Shown here piece after piece: positions 8,024-17,664 of a stretch of DNA of 64,000 bases. The position numbers and the translations under genes are program-made. The DNA lies in assembly GCA_041391725.1 (NCBI GenBank), contig JAWKNL010000005.1:186001-250000 (forward strand). Reading direction: 5' to 3'. The number at the start of each line of letters is the position of its first letter. Position 1 is the first letter of the stretch. This DNA comes from JAGQVA01 sp041391725 (GTDB taxonomy: Bacteria > Bacteroidota > Bacteroidia > J057). Below the pieces are notes generated by a model, which saw only the letters and a list, made by a program, of their open reading frames with translations, was not told the DNA's origin and ran no database searches.

Positions 8024-9778
8024 ATGAAAACCACTAAACTACGTTTCGCGATTGCATTTCTGGCGGTTTGTTTTGTCAGTCCGCCATTTTTATCTGCCCA
8101 GGGTGGCTGGGTCAAAAATACAGACCCCGTCAACGCTGTCAATCAATATACTTGTGTTCAGTCTTATGCTGGTGCTGCGTTTATTGATATCAATCAGGAT
8201 GGATATGTCGATATTTTTGCCGCGCCGAGAACGTATTTTCTGAATGATAGCACCGGGTTTTTCCCTACGCTTTATACCTTGCCTTTTAGTCCGTTAAACG
8301 CTGCCTGCGGGGTGAGTTTTGCCGATCTGAATAATGACAGCCTGCCCGATTGTGTGGTAGCTGCCGTACAGTCAAAGGTGTTTTTTAATCTTGGCGCAAC
8401 AGGATTTGCCGATTCGAGCAGCAAAGTGCCGGTTTTTACCAATTATGCTAGTTTTGGCTGCGCTATCGGTAATCTGGATAATGACGATAAGCCGGATTTT
8501 GTATTCGCCCATGCAAATGGCTTCCATCCCAATCCCACACCGTGTAAACTATATGTTCAGAAGCCCAACGGCTTTAATCCTGTGAGAATAACCGATTATA
8601 CCTTTACCAATACCCTGGCTCCATACACCAATCCCTATTGGAGTGATTATGATCTTGACGGTGATATGGATTTGTTTATTGCCAGCGGACCTGTTACCGG
8701 AACGCCATTGCCGGACTACTGTTACCGAAATATGCTGGTGGAAACGGGCAAGGATACACTGATCCGGATGGTATCGGAAAAGTTTGCCGCAGACAATCAG
8801 GACGGGCAGTGCTACAATTTTATCGACTATGACAATGATGGAGACCTTGATCTGTGCCTGACCAATTATTTTAGTGCACCGACACGTTTTTACCGCAACG
8901 ACGGAGGGGTTTATACCTCGCTGTTTTTTCCTTTTACCAATGCAACTACCAATCTTGCGAGTTGCTGGGGGGATTATGACAATGATGGCGATCTGGATGT
9001 AATTATCACCAACGACAATCAGGCAACACGTTATTACCGGAATGATGGGAATGGCGGATTTTCCTTTCTGAACAATATCAATGGCTTTTCCACTTTTCGG
9101 ACAAATACCGTAGTCAATGGAGACGTAGATAATGACGGCGATCTGGATTTGTTCGTTCACGGACTCGGTAACGGGGGAAGTACTGCCACCTGCGGGTTGT
9201 ATATCAACGATACGGTAGCGGGTAACCGTAACTGGGTAAATATCAGCCTAACTGGCGGACCTTCCAATTATTCAGCCATAGGTGCGATTGTGCGAATCAA
9301 AGCGATCATCAGAGGACAGTCTGTCTGGCAAATGCGTGAGGTTAATGCCCAAAATACATTTCAGGGACAAAATGACCTTCGCGTACATTTTGGACTGGAT
9401 GATGCTACCGTAATTGATGCTATAGTGATCCGGTGGCCATCGGGCAATGTGGATACGCATGTAAATTTTCCTGCCAATCAGTTTTACCATCTCTCGGAGG
9501 GAAGGGGAGCAGACGGTTTGGAAAGGAATTTAAAAAAACCAGTTGCCCTAAAGATTTATCCCAATCCCGCAGATCGGATAATCCGGATCGACCTTCCTTT
9601 TACAATTACCCGTCCGGTTGCGTATTCCATCACAGATATTGATGGCAAAGTTGTTCAGTCTGGAAGGATAGCCCAGAATGACAGAGAAATTGAATTATCC
9701 GAGATGGTTTCGGGAAATTATTTTCTGACCGTTACTACTGCTGACGGCACTTTTACAGGTAATTTTGTGCGCAGGTAA
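8024..9778 (+). CDS. Secreted FG-GAP/ASPIC (CRTAC1-like) protein with T9SS sorting domain
   Basis: 584 residues. A signal peptide (LRFAIAFLAVCFVSPPFLSAQ) is followed by an FG-GAP/VCBS beta-propeller whose blades repeat the calcium-binding motif DxDxDGDxD (YDLDGDMDLF, YDNDGDLDLC, YDNDGDLDVI, VDNDGDLDLF) between about 60 and 380. An ASPIC/UnbV domain follows (about 415-490; VHFGLDDATVIDAIVIRWPS). The last 75 residues, from LKIYPNPADRIIRIDL, are a type A T9SS sorting domain, so the protein is exported by Sec, passes the outer membrane through T9SS and is probably surface-bound. Its ligand is unknown. It stands alone between the cupin gene and the flotillin operon. Confidence 0.9.
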   Translation: MKTTKLRFAIAFLAVCFVSPPFLSAQGGWVKNTDPVNAVNQYTCVQSYAGAAFIDINQDGYVDIFAAPRTYFLNDSTGFFPTLYTLPFSPLNAACGVSFADLNNDSLPDCVVAAVQSKVFFNLGATGFADSSSKVPVFTNYASFGCAIGNLDNDDKPDFVFAHANGFHPNPTPCKLYVQKPNGFNPVRITDYTFTNTLAPYTNPYWSDYDLDGDMDLFIASGPVTGTPLPDYCYRNMLVETGKDTLIRMVSEKFAADNQDGQCYNFIDYDNDGDLDLCLTNYFSAPTRFYRNDGGVYTSLFFPFTNATTNLASCWGDYDNDGDLDVIITNDNQATRYYRNDGNGGFSFLNNINGFSTFRTNTVVNGDVDNDGDLDLFVHGLGNGGSTATCGLYINDTVAGNRNWVNISLTGGPSNYSAIGAIVRIKAIIRGQSVWQMREVNAQNTFQGQNDLRVHFGLDDATVIDAIVIRWPSGNVDTHVNFPANQFYHLSEGRGADGLERNLKKPVALKIYPNPADRIIRIDLPFTITRPVAYSITDIDGKVVQSGRIAQNDREIELSEMVSGNYFLTVTTADGTFTGNFVRR

Positions 9779-9826
9779 AAGACTTATTTCCCAATGTTTT
9801 TATATCTTTAGGAATAAATTTTTGGT

Positions 9827-10396
9827 ATGGAGACATTTGGAAGTTTAGATCCACTGCTAAAGACCTTTTGGCTTGTGGCCATTCCCGCGAGCATATTTTT
9901 TCTGCTTCAAACCATCATGGTATTTGTCGGCGGGCATTCCCATGATTTTGACGGAGGCAGCGGCGGATTTGATACAGGCGTCGAAGGCGTGGATTCTGTT
10001 TTTGATTTTTTTTCCCTTAAAAATCTTATCCATTTCCTGCTGGGTTTCAGTTGGACGGGAATAGCTTTTTTTGGCTCTATATCCAGTCCGTTGCTCCTGA
10101 TCGGGCTTTCTCTGGCGGTGGGCATTTTGTTTGTGTATTTGTTTTTTGTGGTCATCCGCCAGTTACAGAAGCTGGCAGAAGACAATTCCTTTCAGCTCAA
10201 GGAAGTTGTCGGAAAAACGGCAGAGGTATATCTTACCATTCCGGGCAATAAGTCGGGAAAAGGTAAAATTCTGGTGAGCGCCAGAGGTTCGGTACACGAA
10301 CTGGAAGCCATGACCGAGGGAGAAAAAATTTCCTCAGGAGCCGCTGTGACCGTTGCCAAAATCGAAAATGGAAATATTTTTGTAGAAACCATCTAA
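9827..10396 (+). CDS. NfeD-like (YuaF-type) membrane protein
   Basis: 189 residues with a first helix near 12-34 (TFWLVAIPASIFFLLQTIMV), a loop rich in Gly/Asp/His, and two more helices (about 68-118). A soluble C-terminal domain (about 122-189; LKEVVGKTAEVYLTIP, GKILVSARGSVHELEA, VTVAKIENGNIFVETI) has the strand pattern of the NfeD OB fold. The protein lacks the serine protease part of long NfeD proteins. Short NfeD proteins of this kind pair with flotillins, as YuaF does with YuaG/FloT in Bacillus, and here a flotillin gene follows after 9 bp. A role in membrane microdomain organisation is the expected one. Confidence 0.85.
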   Translation: METFGSLDPLLKTFWLVAIPASIFFLLQTIMVFVGGHSHDFDGGSGGFDTGVEGVDSVFDFFSLKNLIHFLLGFSWTGIAFFGSISSPLLLIGLSLAVGILFVYLFFVVIRQLQKLAEDNSFQLKEVVGKTAEVYLTIPGNKSGKGKILVSARGSVHELEAMTEGEKISSGAAVTVAKIENGNIFVETI

Positions 10397-10405
10397 TAAC
10401 AAAAT

Positions 10406-11908
10406 ATGGACCCCCTGATTATTCTGATTGCAGTCATTTCCATTGTGCTCTTTGGAACCGTAGCTGCACTTGCCTCCCGGTATAAAAGATGCCCCTCAGA
10501 CAAAATTCTTGTGATTTACGGGCGCACCGGTGGCACTTCTGCCCGGTGTATCCACGGCGGCGGGGCTTTTATCTGGCCGGTGATTCAGGATTATGCCTAT
10601 CTCGACCTGAAACCACTTTCCATCGAAGCCAATCTCACCAATGCCCTCAGCCGCCAAAACATACGGGTGGACGTACCTTGCCGGTTTACCATTGCGATTT
10701 CTACCGAACAGGAAAATATGAACACAGCGGCAGAGCGCCTGCTGGGCCTTACCCATGAACAGACACAGGAACTGGCCAAAGATATTCTCTTCGGACAATT
10801 GCGCCTCGTGATTGCAACCATGACCATTGAGGAAATCAACTCAGACAGAGACAAGTTTCTCGACAATATCTCCAAAAACGTGGACAGTGAATTGAAAAAG
10901 ATCGGCCTCAAGCTTATCAACGTCAACGTAACTGACATCAAAGACGAATCGGGATATATCGAAGCTCTCGGAAAGGAAGCCGCTGCAAAAGCTATCAACG
11001 AGGCCAAAATCAGTGTGGCAGAACAGGAAAAAATCGGTGAAACCGGTAAAGCACTTGCTGACAGGGAAAAAGACACACAAATCGCCGAGACACACCGCGA
11101 CCGCGACGTAAAAATTGCCGTTACCCAGAAAGACCGCGAAGTAAGCATCGCTTCTGCCAAAAAAGATGAGGCCATCGGTAAGGCGGAAGCCGAAAGAGAT
11201 ACCCGCGTAAAAATATCGGAAGCCAATGCCATAGCGATTCAGGGGGAAAACGAAGCCAAAATCTCTATCGCCAACTCCGAGGCGATGCGCCGTGAGAAAG
11301 AAGCCGAGTCGCTCCGCGTGGCCATGACGGCAGAAAAAGTACAACAGGCCAAGGCCCTGGAAGCAGCCTATATTGCGGAGCAAAAAGCCGAACTCGCCCG
11401 CTCGGAGCGGGAGCGCTCGACCCAGATCGCCAACGTGGTCATTCCCGCAGAAATTGCGAAGCAGCGCGCCATCATCGATGCACAGGCAGAAGCTGAGCGT
11501 ATTCGCGAAAAAGCCAAAGGCGAAGCCGACGCGATTTTTGCAAAAATGGAAGCTGAGGCAAAAGGCCTTTTCGAAATCCTGACCAAGCAGGCAGAAGGTT
11601 ATAAAGAAGTAGTGGCCGCTGCTGGTGGCGATCCCACCAAGGCATTCCAACTCCTGCTGATCGAAAAACTTCCCGAACTTGTCAAAACGCAGGTGGAGGC
11701 AGTCAAAAATATCAAAATTGACAAAATCACCGTCTGGGATTCCGGCAACGGGAATGAAAATTCTTCCACTGCCAATTTTGTTTCCGGGATGATGAAAACC
11801 GTGCCCCCGCTCAACGACCTTTTTAATATGGCCGGACTCAATCTGCCCGCTTACCTCAAAGGCGCTGAGAAAGAACCGGATACAGAAACCAAACATGAGG
11901 AAAAGTAA
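10406..11908 (+). CDS. Flotillin (FloT/YuaG-like SPFH protein)
   Basis: 500 residues. The N-terminal membrane hairpin (LIILIAVISIVLFGTVAALA) is followed by an SPFH/band-7 domain (about 28-190; VIYGRTGGTSARCIHGGGAF, LRLVIATMTIEEINSD, GLKLINVNVTDIKDESGYIE). A long Ala/Glu/Lys-rich coiled coil (about 190-410) contains a short internal repeat, roughly EKDxQIAxTxxDRDVxIA. The C-terminal region (about 400-500) is the oligomerisation part. Flotillins form scaffold assemblies at the cytoplasmic membrane. It is translated after the NfeD-like partner (9 bp gap) and its 3' end overlaps the next gene by 14 bp, so the three form one operon. Confidence 0.95.
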   Translation: MDPLIILIAVISIVLFGTVAALASRYKRCPSDKILVIYGRTGGTSARCIHGGGAFIWPVIQDYAYLDLKPLSIEANLTNALSRQNIRVDVPCRFTIAISTEQENMNTAAERLLGLTHEQTQELAKDILFGQLRLVIATMTIEEINSDRDKFLDNISKNVDSELKKIGLKLINVNVTDIKDESGYIEALGKEAAAKAINEAKISVAEQEKIGETGKALADREKDTQIAETHRDRDVKIAVTQKDREVSIASAKKDEAIGKAEAERDTRVKISEANAIAIQGENEAKISIANSEAMRREKEAESLRVAMTAEKVQQAKALEAAYIAEQKAELARSERERSTQIANVVIPAEIAKQRAIIDAQAEAERIREKAKGEADAIFAKMEAEAKGLFEILTKQAEGYKEVVAAAGGDPTKAFQLLLIEKLPELVKTQVEAVKNIKIDKITVWDSGNGNENSSTANFVSGMMKTVPPLNDLFNMAGLNLPAYLKGAEKEPDTETKHEEK

Positions 11909-12695
11909 ACTTTCCTGTTGGGGTGCTGCGGTATTGTGTCTCCTGATTCACTCCTGCGGAATCAATAAACCCGCAGAATCAAAAGAGGCTGTAACCCCTG
12001 CCTCAGCCATTGAGCCAGCGAAATATACTTTTCACGACTCGCTCCGAAACCGGGAAATTCCACTGGCAATCTACCTGCCGGAAGGGGAGTTTCCCGGTAA
12101 AGGAAAACCTTTGGTAGTTTTCAGCCACGGCTATGGCGAAAATAACTCCGATAGTTACCTGAGCTATTCTTTTCTGGGAGAATACCTGGCGGCCAATGGT
12201 TTCCCTTTTGTCAGTATTCAGCATGAATTACCGACGGATGAGTTATTGCCTTTTGCTGGTGTACCGCAGGTCGTGCGCATGCCAAACTGGGAGAGAGGCA
12301 GTGCTAATATTGGGTTTGTTGTGGCGGCGTTGAAGCACGACTTCCCCGACTGGGATTTTTCCCGCCTGGTTGTCATGGGGCATTCTAATGGGGGTGATAT
12401 GTCGGTACTTTTTGCCCGGCAGAATCCCGCACTCGTATGGAAGCTGATTACCCTAGACAACCGCCGGATGGCTTTTCCCCGAAACCAGACCCCACAGATA
12501 TACTCTCTCAGATCCAGCGACCAGCCCGCAGATGAGGGGGTTTTGCCGCTGCCCACAGAACAGGAAAACCTCGGAATGAAAATTGTGAAACTAAAAAACA
12601 CAACTCACAATGAGATGAGTGATAGTGCAGATGAAACGCAGAAAGAAGAAATGAAAAAACTGATTCTGAATTTTGTGCAGGAGGAAAATCCGTAG
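11895..12695 (+). CDS. Alpha/beta-hydrolase lipoprotein
   Basis: 266 residues. A signal sequence ends at Cys21 (LLIHSCG); the His at -2 makes the lipobox imperfect, so lipid attachment is probable but not certain. The hydrolase core has VVFSHGYGENN (oxyanion loop, about 75-85), the nucleophile elbow MGHSNGG with Ser164, and a late His in KNTTHNEMSD as the likely triad base. The layout recalls the dienelactone hydrolase/PET-hydrolase superfamily; the substrate is unknown. The start overlaps the flotillin stop by 14 bp, which suggests translational coupling. It converges on the response-regulator gene with 1 bp between the stop codons. Confidence 0.85.
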   Translation: MRKSKLSCWGAAVLCLLIHSCGINKPAESKEAVTPASAIEPAKYTFHDSLRNREIPLAIYLPEGEFPGKGKPLVVFSHGYGENNSDSYLSYSFLGEYLAANGFPFVSIQHELPTDELLPFAGVPQVVRMPNWERGSANIGFVVAALKHDFPDWDFSRLVVMGHSNGGDMSVLFARQNPALVWKLITLDNRRMAFPRNQTPQIYSLRSSDQPADEGVLPLPTEQENLGMKIVKLKNTTHNEMSDSADETQKEEMKKLILNFVQEENP

Positions 12696-12696
12696 A

Positions 12697-13323
12697 TTAA
12701 ACCAGCCCGTTTTGAGCGGCGATTTTTATCAGTTCAGCAGTATTGCGGACATTAAATTTTGCCAGAAGGTTTTTCCTGTGTGTGTCAACAGTGGTTACGC
12801 TTACTGAAAGTTGCCCCGCAATTTCAGGATTGGTTTTCCCGGAAGAAATCAGGGCAAGTACTTCCTTTTCTCTCCGTGTAAGTGCAGGTAAATGATCCTT
12901 TGACTGGTTTGCCTCGCGGAGCATTTTTGCAGCTTCAAAACTCAGATAGCGGTTTCCGCTATAAACCTGCTTGATGGCCAGCGATAATTCCTGGCGGGTA
13001 GCATTTTTCAGTACGTACCCCATCGCGCCATGGTCGAGCATACTGCGGATATAACTCTGCTGATTGAATGTACTGAGCCCAAGCACCCGGGCAGTCGGGT
13101 ATTTTTGGGTAATTTCGGCGCACAGTTCTGCTCCGTTTTTGTCTGGTAAGCTGAAATCGAGCAAAATAATGTCAGGACTGTTTTTCTCCAGAAAACTCAT
13201 ACAGGAAGCTGCGTGCGAGGCATGACCAGAAAATTCGATGTCGGGATCATCCTGAAGCAGAACCCTTATTCCTTCGATGACCATATGATGATCGTCCACG
13301 ACAAATACCCTGATTTTATTCAT
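12697..13323 (-). CDS. NarL/FixJ-type response regulator
   Basis: 208 residues. The receiver domain (about 1-120) has the acidic pocket VVDDHH near residue 10, the phospho-acceptor Asp56 in ILLDFSLPD, the switch residue in LSTFN and the Lys in YVLKNA. A LuxR-type helix-turn-helix (about 142-205; LTRREKEVLALISSGKTN, SVTTVDTHRKNLLAKF) binds DNA. It starts within the stop region of the histidine kinase gene (ATGA overlap, 13320-13323), so the two are coupled and form a cognate two-component pair. Target genes cannot be named. Confidence 0.95.
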   Translation of the reverse strand: MNKIRVFVVDDHHMVIEGIRVLLQDDPDIEFSGHASHAASCMSFLEKNSPDIILLDFSLPDKNGAELCAEITQKYPTARVLGLSTFNQQSYIRSMLDHGAMGYVLKNATRQELSLAIKQVYSGNRYLSFEAAKMLREANQSKDHLPALTRREKEVLALISSGKTNPEIAGQLSVSVTTVDTHRKNLLAKFNVRNTAELIKIAAQNGLV

Positions 13324-15248
13324 ATCTGTGGTGTAAATTCTGCGGTGAATGTGGTTCCTTTATTGATTTCGGAAAAAATTTCCCATTTTCCACCGAGGTA
13401 GCTGATCCGGGAAATAATATTTTTCCAGCCCATACCTACCGATTTTTCCAGTTGGCGGGTATCAAACCCGATTCCATTATCTTCTGCGATCAGAAGCAAC
13501 TTCTTATCCCTGAAAATCAACTGAATAATGGCTGAATCTGCATTGGCGTGCCGGATTGTATTGGCCAGAAGTTCTTGTACAATACGATAAACCGTAAGTG
13601 AGATGGACGCATCTGTCTTCATATTTTCGAGCCCGAAAGACTGATAGGTTACCTGAAGGACGCCGCTTCCGGAAATCTCCCTGCAAAGGTCTGCGAGGGA
13701 TGTCTCCAAACCAAAATGCAGAAGTGATTCGGGCATAAGGTCGTGTGCAACGCGCCGCAACTCCCGGCTTGCGCTGTCCAGCATATCCAGATTTCGGTCA
13801 AATGACCCTTTTTCTTCCGGCGTCAGCCGGAGGTTTTCTCTCATGTGACGAAAAGCAAATCCGATACCGGCCATCATACCGCCCAGTCCGTCATGGATTT
13901 CCCTGGCAAGCCTTTTTCGTTCCTCTTCCTGACCTCTCAAAACGGCTTCTGAGGCAAGCCATAACTTTTCCTTTTCCATGATTTTTCTTTTCTGCTGGCT
14001 GGTGCGCAGAATGAAAACAATCACAATGGCAAGAATAAGCCCTATGCCTGCTGTGAGTATCAGGAGGAACTGATTGATACGGTTTCTGTATTTCTGGATT
14101 ACCGACGCTTTTTTGAGTTCTTCGATCTGTTGTTGCTGAAAACGGGTCGAATAGCGCATCTCCAGATCCTGAACATTTTTTCGCAATTCTTCCGAAATCA
14201 GTAATTCGGATACAGAATCGCTTTTTGCCCTGTACCGGTAGTAATTGTCCATTTGCCCCATACCCAGATATATGTCGGAAAGAAGGAGGAAGGTATGCTC
14301 CAACTGGTTTTGAAGATTGTGTTTACGCGCCGTGTGAAGTGCCTTCAGGGTATATTCCTGCGCTTTGTCCCAATCTTTGGCGTCGAGAAAATAATATCCC
14401 AGTCCACGGTGATGGATGCACATACCGTTCGGGTCTTCTACTGATTCTGCAAGCTGATATCCTTCCAGATAAACCGGATAAACCAAACTGGTTTTTCCCG
14501 ATTTCAGATAGACATCTCCCAGGTTGGCGAGTAATGTATTGAGCTTGTATTTGTCATCAGTCTGCCGGCAGATAGTAATGGCTTCTTTCAGACTGGAGAT
14601 TGCAGGTTCATAGCGGCCAGACTTAATCAGGGGAAGTGCGTAATTGTTAAGTGCAATCAGCAGATTCCACTTGTCGCCTGACTGGCGGGCTAGTCTGACC
14701 GAATTTTCGGCATAATTCAGAGCCCTGGGGTAATCATGGATTTGGTGATAGACGTGTGCGATATTGGCATAGACCAGAGACAGGGAAGGATGAGACTTTC
14801 GTTTTTCCATCATTTCTGCCACATTGAGATAAAAGGCAATGGCGCTGTCGTATTGGTTTAATTGCTCGAAGGAGACAGCCACATTGTGTAAACATGCGGC
14901 CAGGCGTTCCGGGTCGCCATAAGCCCGGGCAATTCTGACCGATTCCAGGTTAAGCGTAAGTGCGGTATCGGCCCTTCCCAGGTAATTATAGACGTAGGTT
15001 ACATGGGTATAATAGCTGATCACACCCCGGGTATAATTGATTTTTTTGCTGAGTGCAAGGGCCTGTTCATAGATCCTTATAGCAGAGTCGGGATCATGCC
15101 CTTCCAGTTCCAGTCCATTCTCCAGCAGTGCTTTTACCTCCAGCGTATCCCGGGCATAACTGGTAACGGGCGACTGCGCAAATCCCCATTCAGATACCAA
15201 TAGCAAACCGCAGAAAATGGTCGTTATGATTTTCAGATTTCGTTGCAT
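13320..15248 (-). CDS. TPR-containing sensor histidine kinase (NarX/HPK7-like)
   Basis: 642 residues. A signal peptide (IITTIFCGLLLVSEWGFAQ) is followed by a periplasmic region of tetratricopeptide repeats (about 40-345; for example AIRIYEQALALSKKINY, ALNYAENSVRLARQSGD, AISSLKEAITICRQTDD), a short coiled coil (355-390) and one transmembrane helix (about 392-414). The kinase core has the HisKA_3 dimerisation motif RLAREIHDGLGGMMAGI with His452 and a HATPase with NTIRHA (N box) and DNGIGFD (G1). The sensed signal probably acts through the TPR region. It precedes its response regulator with a 4-bp overlap. Confidence 0.95.
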   Translation of the reverse strand: MQRNLKIITTIFCGLLLVSEWGFAQSPVTSYARDTLEVKALLENGLELEGHDPDSAIRIYEQALALSKKINYTRGVISYYTHVTYVYNYLGRADTALTLNLESVRIARAYGDPERLAACLHNVAVSFEQLNQYDSAIAFYLNVAEMMEKRKSHPSLSLVYANIAHVYHQIHDYPRALNYAENSVRLARQSGDKWNLLIALNNYALPLIKSGRYEPAISSLKEAITICRQTDDKYKLNTLLANLGDVYLKSGKTSLVYPVYLEGYQLAESVEDPNGMCIHHRGLGYYFLDAKDWDKAQEYTLKALHTARKHNLQNQLEHTFLLLSDIYLGMGQMDNYYRYRAKSDSVSELLISEELRKNVQDLEMRYSTRFQQQQIEELKKASVIQKYRNRINQFLLILTAGIGLILAIVIVFILRTSQQKRKIMEKEKLWLASEAVLRGQEEERKRLAREIHDGLGGMMAGIGFAFRHMRENLRLTPEEKGSFDRNLDMLDSASRELRRVAHDLMPESLLHFGLETSLADLCREISGSGVLQVTYQSFGLENMKTDASISLTVYRIVQELLANTIRHANADSAIIQLIFRDKKLLLIAEDNGIGFDTRQLEKSVGMGWKNIISRISYLGGKWEIFSEINKGTTFTAEFTPQI

Positions 15249-15431
15249 AACCCTGCAAATTACGTCAAACGAAGCAGAATATTTCTCCCCTGAAAACAGG
15301 ATATTTTTGTTTAAAAATCATGGGTTATGGGGAGGTTGCGGCAATCAGGGATTTGAGAAATTTGGAGAAAATAGTTTGATGAAACGCGAAAGCAAAAAAT
15401 CTACTGACTGACTATCTACGCATCAAAAATT

Positions 15432-16796
15432 ATGAAAAACAAAAGCTACATATTCCTCATTTGCATGATCGCTCTCCTTACCCCGCTATTTTCACAAAAC
15501 ACATCATTCAGCATTTTTAATTACAACGAACTTCCCGGCTGGCAAAAGACTACCGGAAACGGCTGGATTCAGTATTCTCTGATAAAAGGAAGTTCATGGG
15601 TTGTAGTGGGTATTTATGAATCCGCTGCAGGAACTGGCTCTGCCAGAGGTGATTTTCAGGCAGACTGGGATAATCTGGTCGTGCCACATTACACCATTCA
15701 ACGACAGTCTGCACCGCGTGAGGATTTTGTGAATGGCTGGAAACGCTGGCAAAACAGTGCTTCTGTATCGAAGGACGGGCAGAATTTTACCCTGAATATT
15801 TATACCTACTCCGGCAGCGATCAGCGTGCAACCATTATGACTATGGTTAATGACCCTCTGATCAATCCCGAGGCGCAGCGTTTTTTAAAAGGCTTGACGC
15901 CTGTAACTATCTCTCCGACAGGCAATGGCAGTTCCCTTCCCCCTGCCCATACAATTCCGGTGGGAAAAGCAGGCGCTTTTCCTGTCCCTGCCCGCAAGCC
16001 CGTAACCTTTTCTATGAACGCCGAAGGCTGGCTGGTTGAGGCTACTGACGAATATATTTCCTATTCCCGCCCGGATATTCAAGTGATTCAGTATTTTTTT
16101 CGCGCCCCCGAAGACCCCAATTCCAATACCCCTGATGAAGACCTTTTCTGGAGGAAGTTTCTGAATCAATATTTTTTTACCAGTGAGTATCAAAAGTACC
16201 CCAACGATATATATGCGTTCTTTGACCGGATCGAATTTGCCTCGGCCTATGCTACCAGTCTGACAGACAACAAACGTTATTTTATCGCATGGCTTGTAAG
16301 TAACAAAAGCCTGTGTTCTTTCCTGGTGATATGCAACAGTGAAGCTGTTTACAATCAGTATTTTCCCCATCCCGACAAAATCGATGAAATGGAGCGTTTC
16401 AACCATTTTCCCTTAGAAAAGGAAGATCTTACAGGGGTATGGATTGAATCGGGCTTTCAGGGAATGGATGTATATAATATACAGACCGGCGCTTATGGCG
16501 GGATGGCTTTTGCCACCAGTGCGGAAGAGTGGACATTCACCGGAAATCAGTTTCAGTTTTTTGCTTCCGGCGCATCGGGGATGGTCGGGGCCATGCAGAC
16601 CTTTACTGTCAGATACTCGGGAAGTTTTACTTTTTCGGATTATTCGCTCACTACACATGCGGTGGCTACAGGCACACAGCCTGCAAAGACAAGTGAGTAT
16701 TATGCGGCGGTTAAGGCTATTAAGGGAGGGAAGTTGCTCTGGCTTCAGAACAAACAATACACAGCGCAGATTTCAAATCTGGTGCGGAAGCCCTGA
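15432..16796 (+). CDS. Secreted protein of unknown function
   Basis: 454 residues with a clear signal peptide (MKNKSYIFLICMIALLTPLFSQ). The mature protein shows two similar aromatic-rich segments (about 25-155 and 195-320), each beginning with a strand and a Gly-Trp (LPGWQKTTGNGWIQYSL; NAEGWLVEATDEYISYS). A C-terminal beta-rich part from LTGVWIESGFQGMDVYN resembles a lipocalin-like calyx. There is no T9SS domain, no lipobox and no catalytic motif I recognise. It has its own transcription unit: about 180 bp of upstream spacer from the divergent kinase operon, and a good terminator after it. Confidence 0.75.
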   Translation: MKNKSYIFLICMIALLTPLFSQNTSFSIFNYNELPGWQKTTGNGWIQYSLIKGSSWVVVGIYESAAGTGSARGDFQADWDNLVVPHYTIQRQSAPREDFVNGWKRWQNSASVSKDGQNFTLNIYTYSGSDQRATIMTMVNDPLINPEAQRFLKGLTPVTISPTGNGSSLPPAHTIPVGKAGAFPVPARKPVTFSMNAEGWLVEATDEYISYSRPDIQVIQYFFRAPEDPNSNTPDEDLFWRKFLNQYFFTSEYQKYPNDIYAFFDRIEFASAYATSLTDNKRYFIAWLVSNKSLCSFLVICNSEAVYNQYFPHPDKIDEMERFNHFPLEKEDLTGVWIESGFQGMDVYNIQTGAYGGMAFATSAEEWTFTGNQFQFFASGASGMVGAMQTFTVRYSGSFTFSDYSLTTHAVATGTQPAKTSEYYAAVKAIKGGKLLWLQNKQYTAQISNLVRKP

Positions 16797-16844
16797 TCAG
16801 GAAACCAGTTGAGAAACGACCGACAAAATAAATTGTATTCCGGT

Positions 16845-16880
16845 GGTCTTCGAATTCACAAGGTCGGAGACCATTTTTTT
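16845..16880 (+). terminator. Rho-independent terminator of the secreted protein gene
   Basis: A 9-bp stem (GGTCTTCGA with TCGGAGACC, one T-G pair) closes a 10-base loop and is followed by ATTTTTTT. It begins 49 bases after the stop codon at 16796. Confidence 0.7.
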
Positions 16881-16913
16881 GTATCCTGAATGATTCTGAA
16901 TCCGTGTTTTTTT

Positions 16914-17529
16914 CTATTTCTTTCTGAAATCGATGAATTCATCAGGAAGGTCGTAATCGGAAGGTTTTTTATTTAATTCACTGAGTTCATTCAACAAGAA
17001 TTTCTCAATTGCAGGATGGACGACAAAAAGGTAGTCCTGATTGGCAGGATGTTTTTTGAATAAAACTGTATCAGATGGAAGTAAAAAATAAGGGAATTTA
17101 TTGGAAAAAGAGCCTATTGAGCCAAATTGATACTTTTTGACCAGATTGAAGGAAGATAGTACTAAATCAGAAAAGTCACCTGAAAGGTTGCCCTTCAGCC
17201 CAAATGACTTGTAAATAGGTTCAATTCCCGGGTTTTCTGGCTGCAAAGATATTTTTGGGTGTGAGTCATGGAAAAGGTTTTGAATATCTCTGATACTACC
17301 TGAAACCTTGAGAACATCTTCTATCCATTTCCCTTTTCCTATCAATAAATCAGCCTGGTCAATATTATTGCTATAGTACCCGAAGTATTGCTCTGCCTTT
17401 ATCCGTATTCACTTCCACTCTTTGAAGCAGATCGTCATCATAAAACAGGTTGGAAATCTCTTCATAGCGAATAAACTCATTCAGTTACTTTTTTTCATTG
17501 GTGGAATAGTGTGTGCCCAACAGACTCAT
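16914..17529 (-). pseudogene. Broken gene of unknown function (stop codon plus frameshift)
   Basis: Read leftward, three pieces line up. An ATG at 17529 opens 14 codons (MSLLGTHYSTNEKK) to a TAA at 17487-17485. The same frame continues LNEFIRYEEISNLFYDDDLL to a TAG near 17370. From about 17400 a second frame takes over (KAEQYFGYYSNN..., then GKGKWIEDVLKVSGSIRDI) and runs to 16914. Joined, they give one plausible protein of about 200 residues with one nonsense codon and one frameshift. An uninterrupted 143-codon piece (from a TTG at 17345) is what remains. I do not recognise the family. It may be decayed or may carry sequence errors. Confidence 0.5.
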
Positions 17530-17556
17530 TAAGGATGTTTCCCATGTCCGATTTAG

Positions 17557-17592
17557 TTTGAGGTAAAATTACAAAAAATCCCCGTATCTTTG
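17557..17592 (+). promoter_or_regulatory. Candidate promoter for mfd
   Basis: TATCTTTG at 17585-17592 matches the Bacteroidota -7 box exactly. The nearest TTTG (17557-17560) is 24 bp upstream, longer than the usual 19-20, so the -33 assignment is doubtful. The position, about 70 bp before the proposed GTG start, is suitable. Confidence 0.4.
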
Positions 17593-17664
17593 CGGGGCAG
17601 TAAACCCGGATACCCCCAAAAAGGATATCCGGGCCTGCTAGTTTTGTATAAAGGAATTCTGACC

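Noticed and set aside
9795..9810. Promoter of the NfeD-flotillin operon
   Set aside because: TATCTTTA is one base from the -7 consensus, but no -33 box with proper spacing is visible.
10841..11896. Long reading frames on the strand opposite the flotillin gene
   Set aside because: They mirror the biased codon use of the Ala/Glu/Lys-rich coiled coil and give Phe/Cys/Gly-rich translations with no domain.
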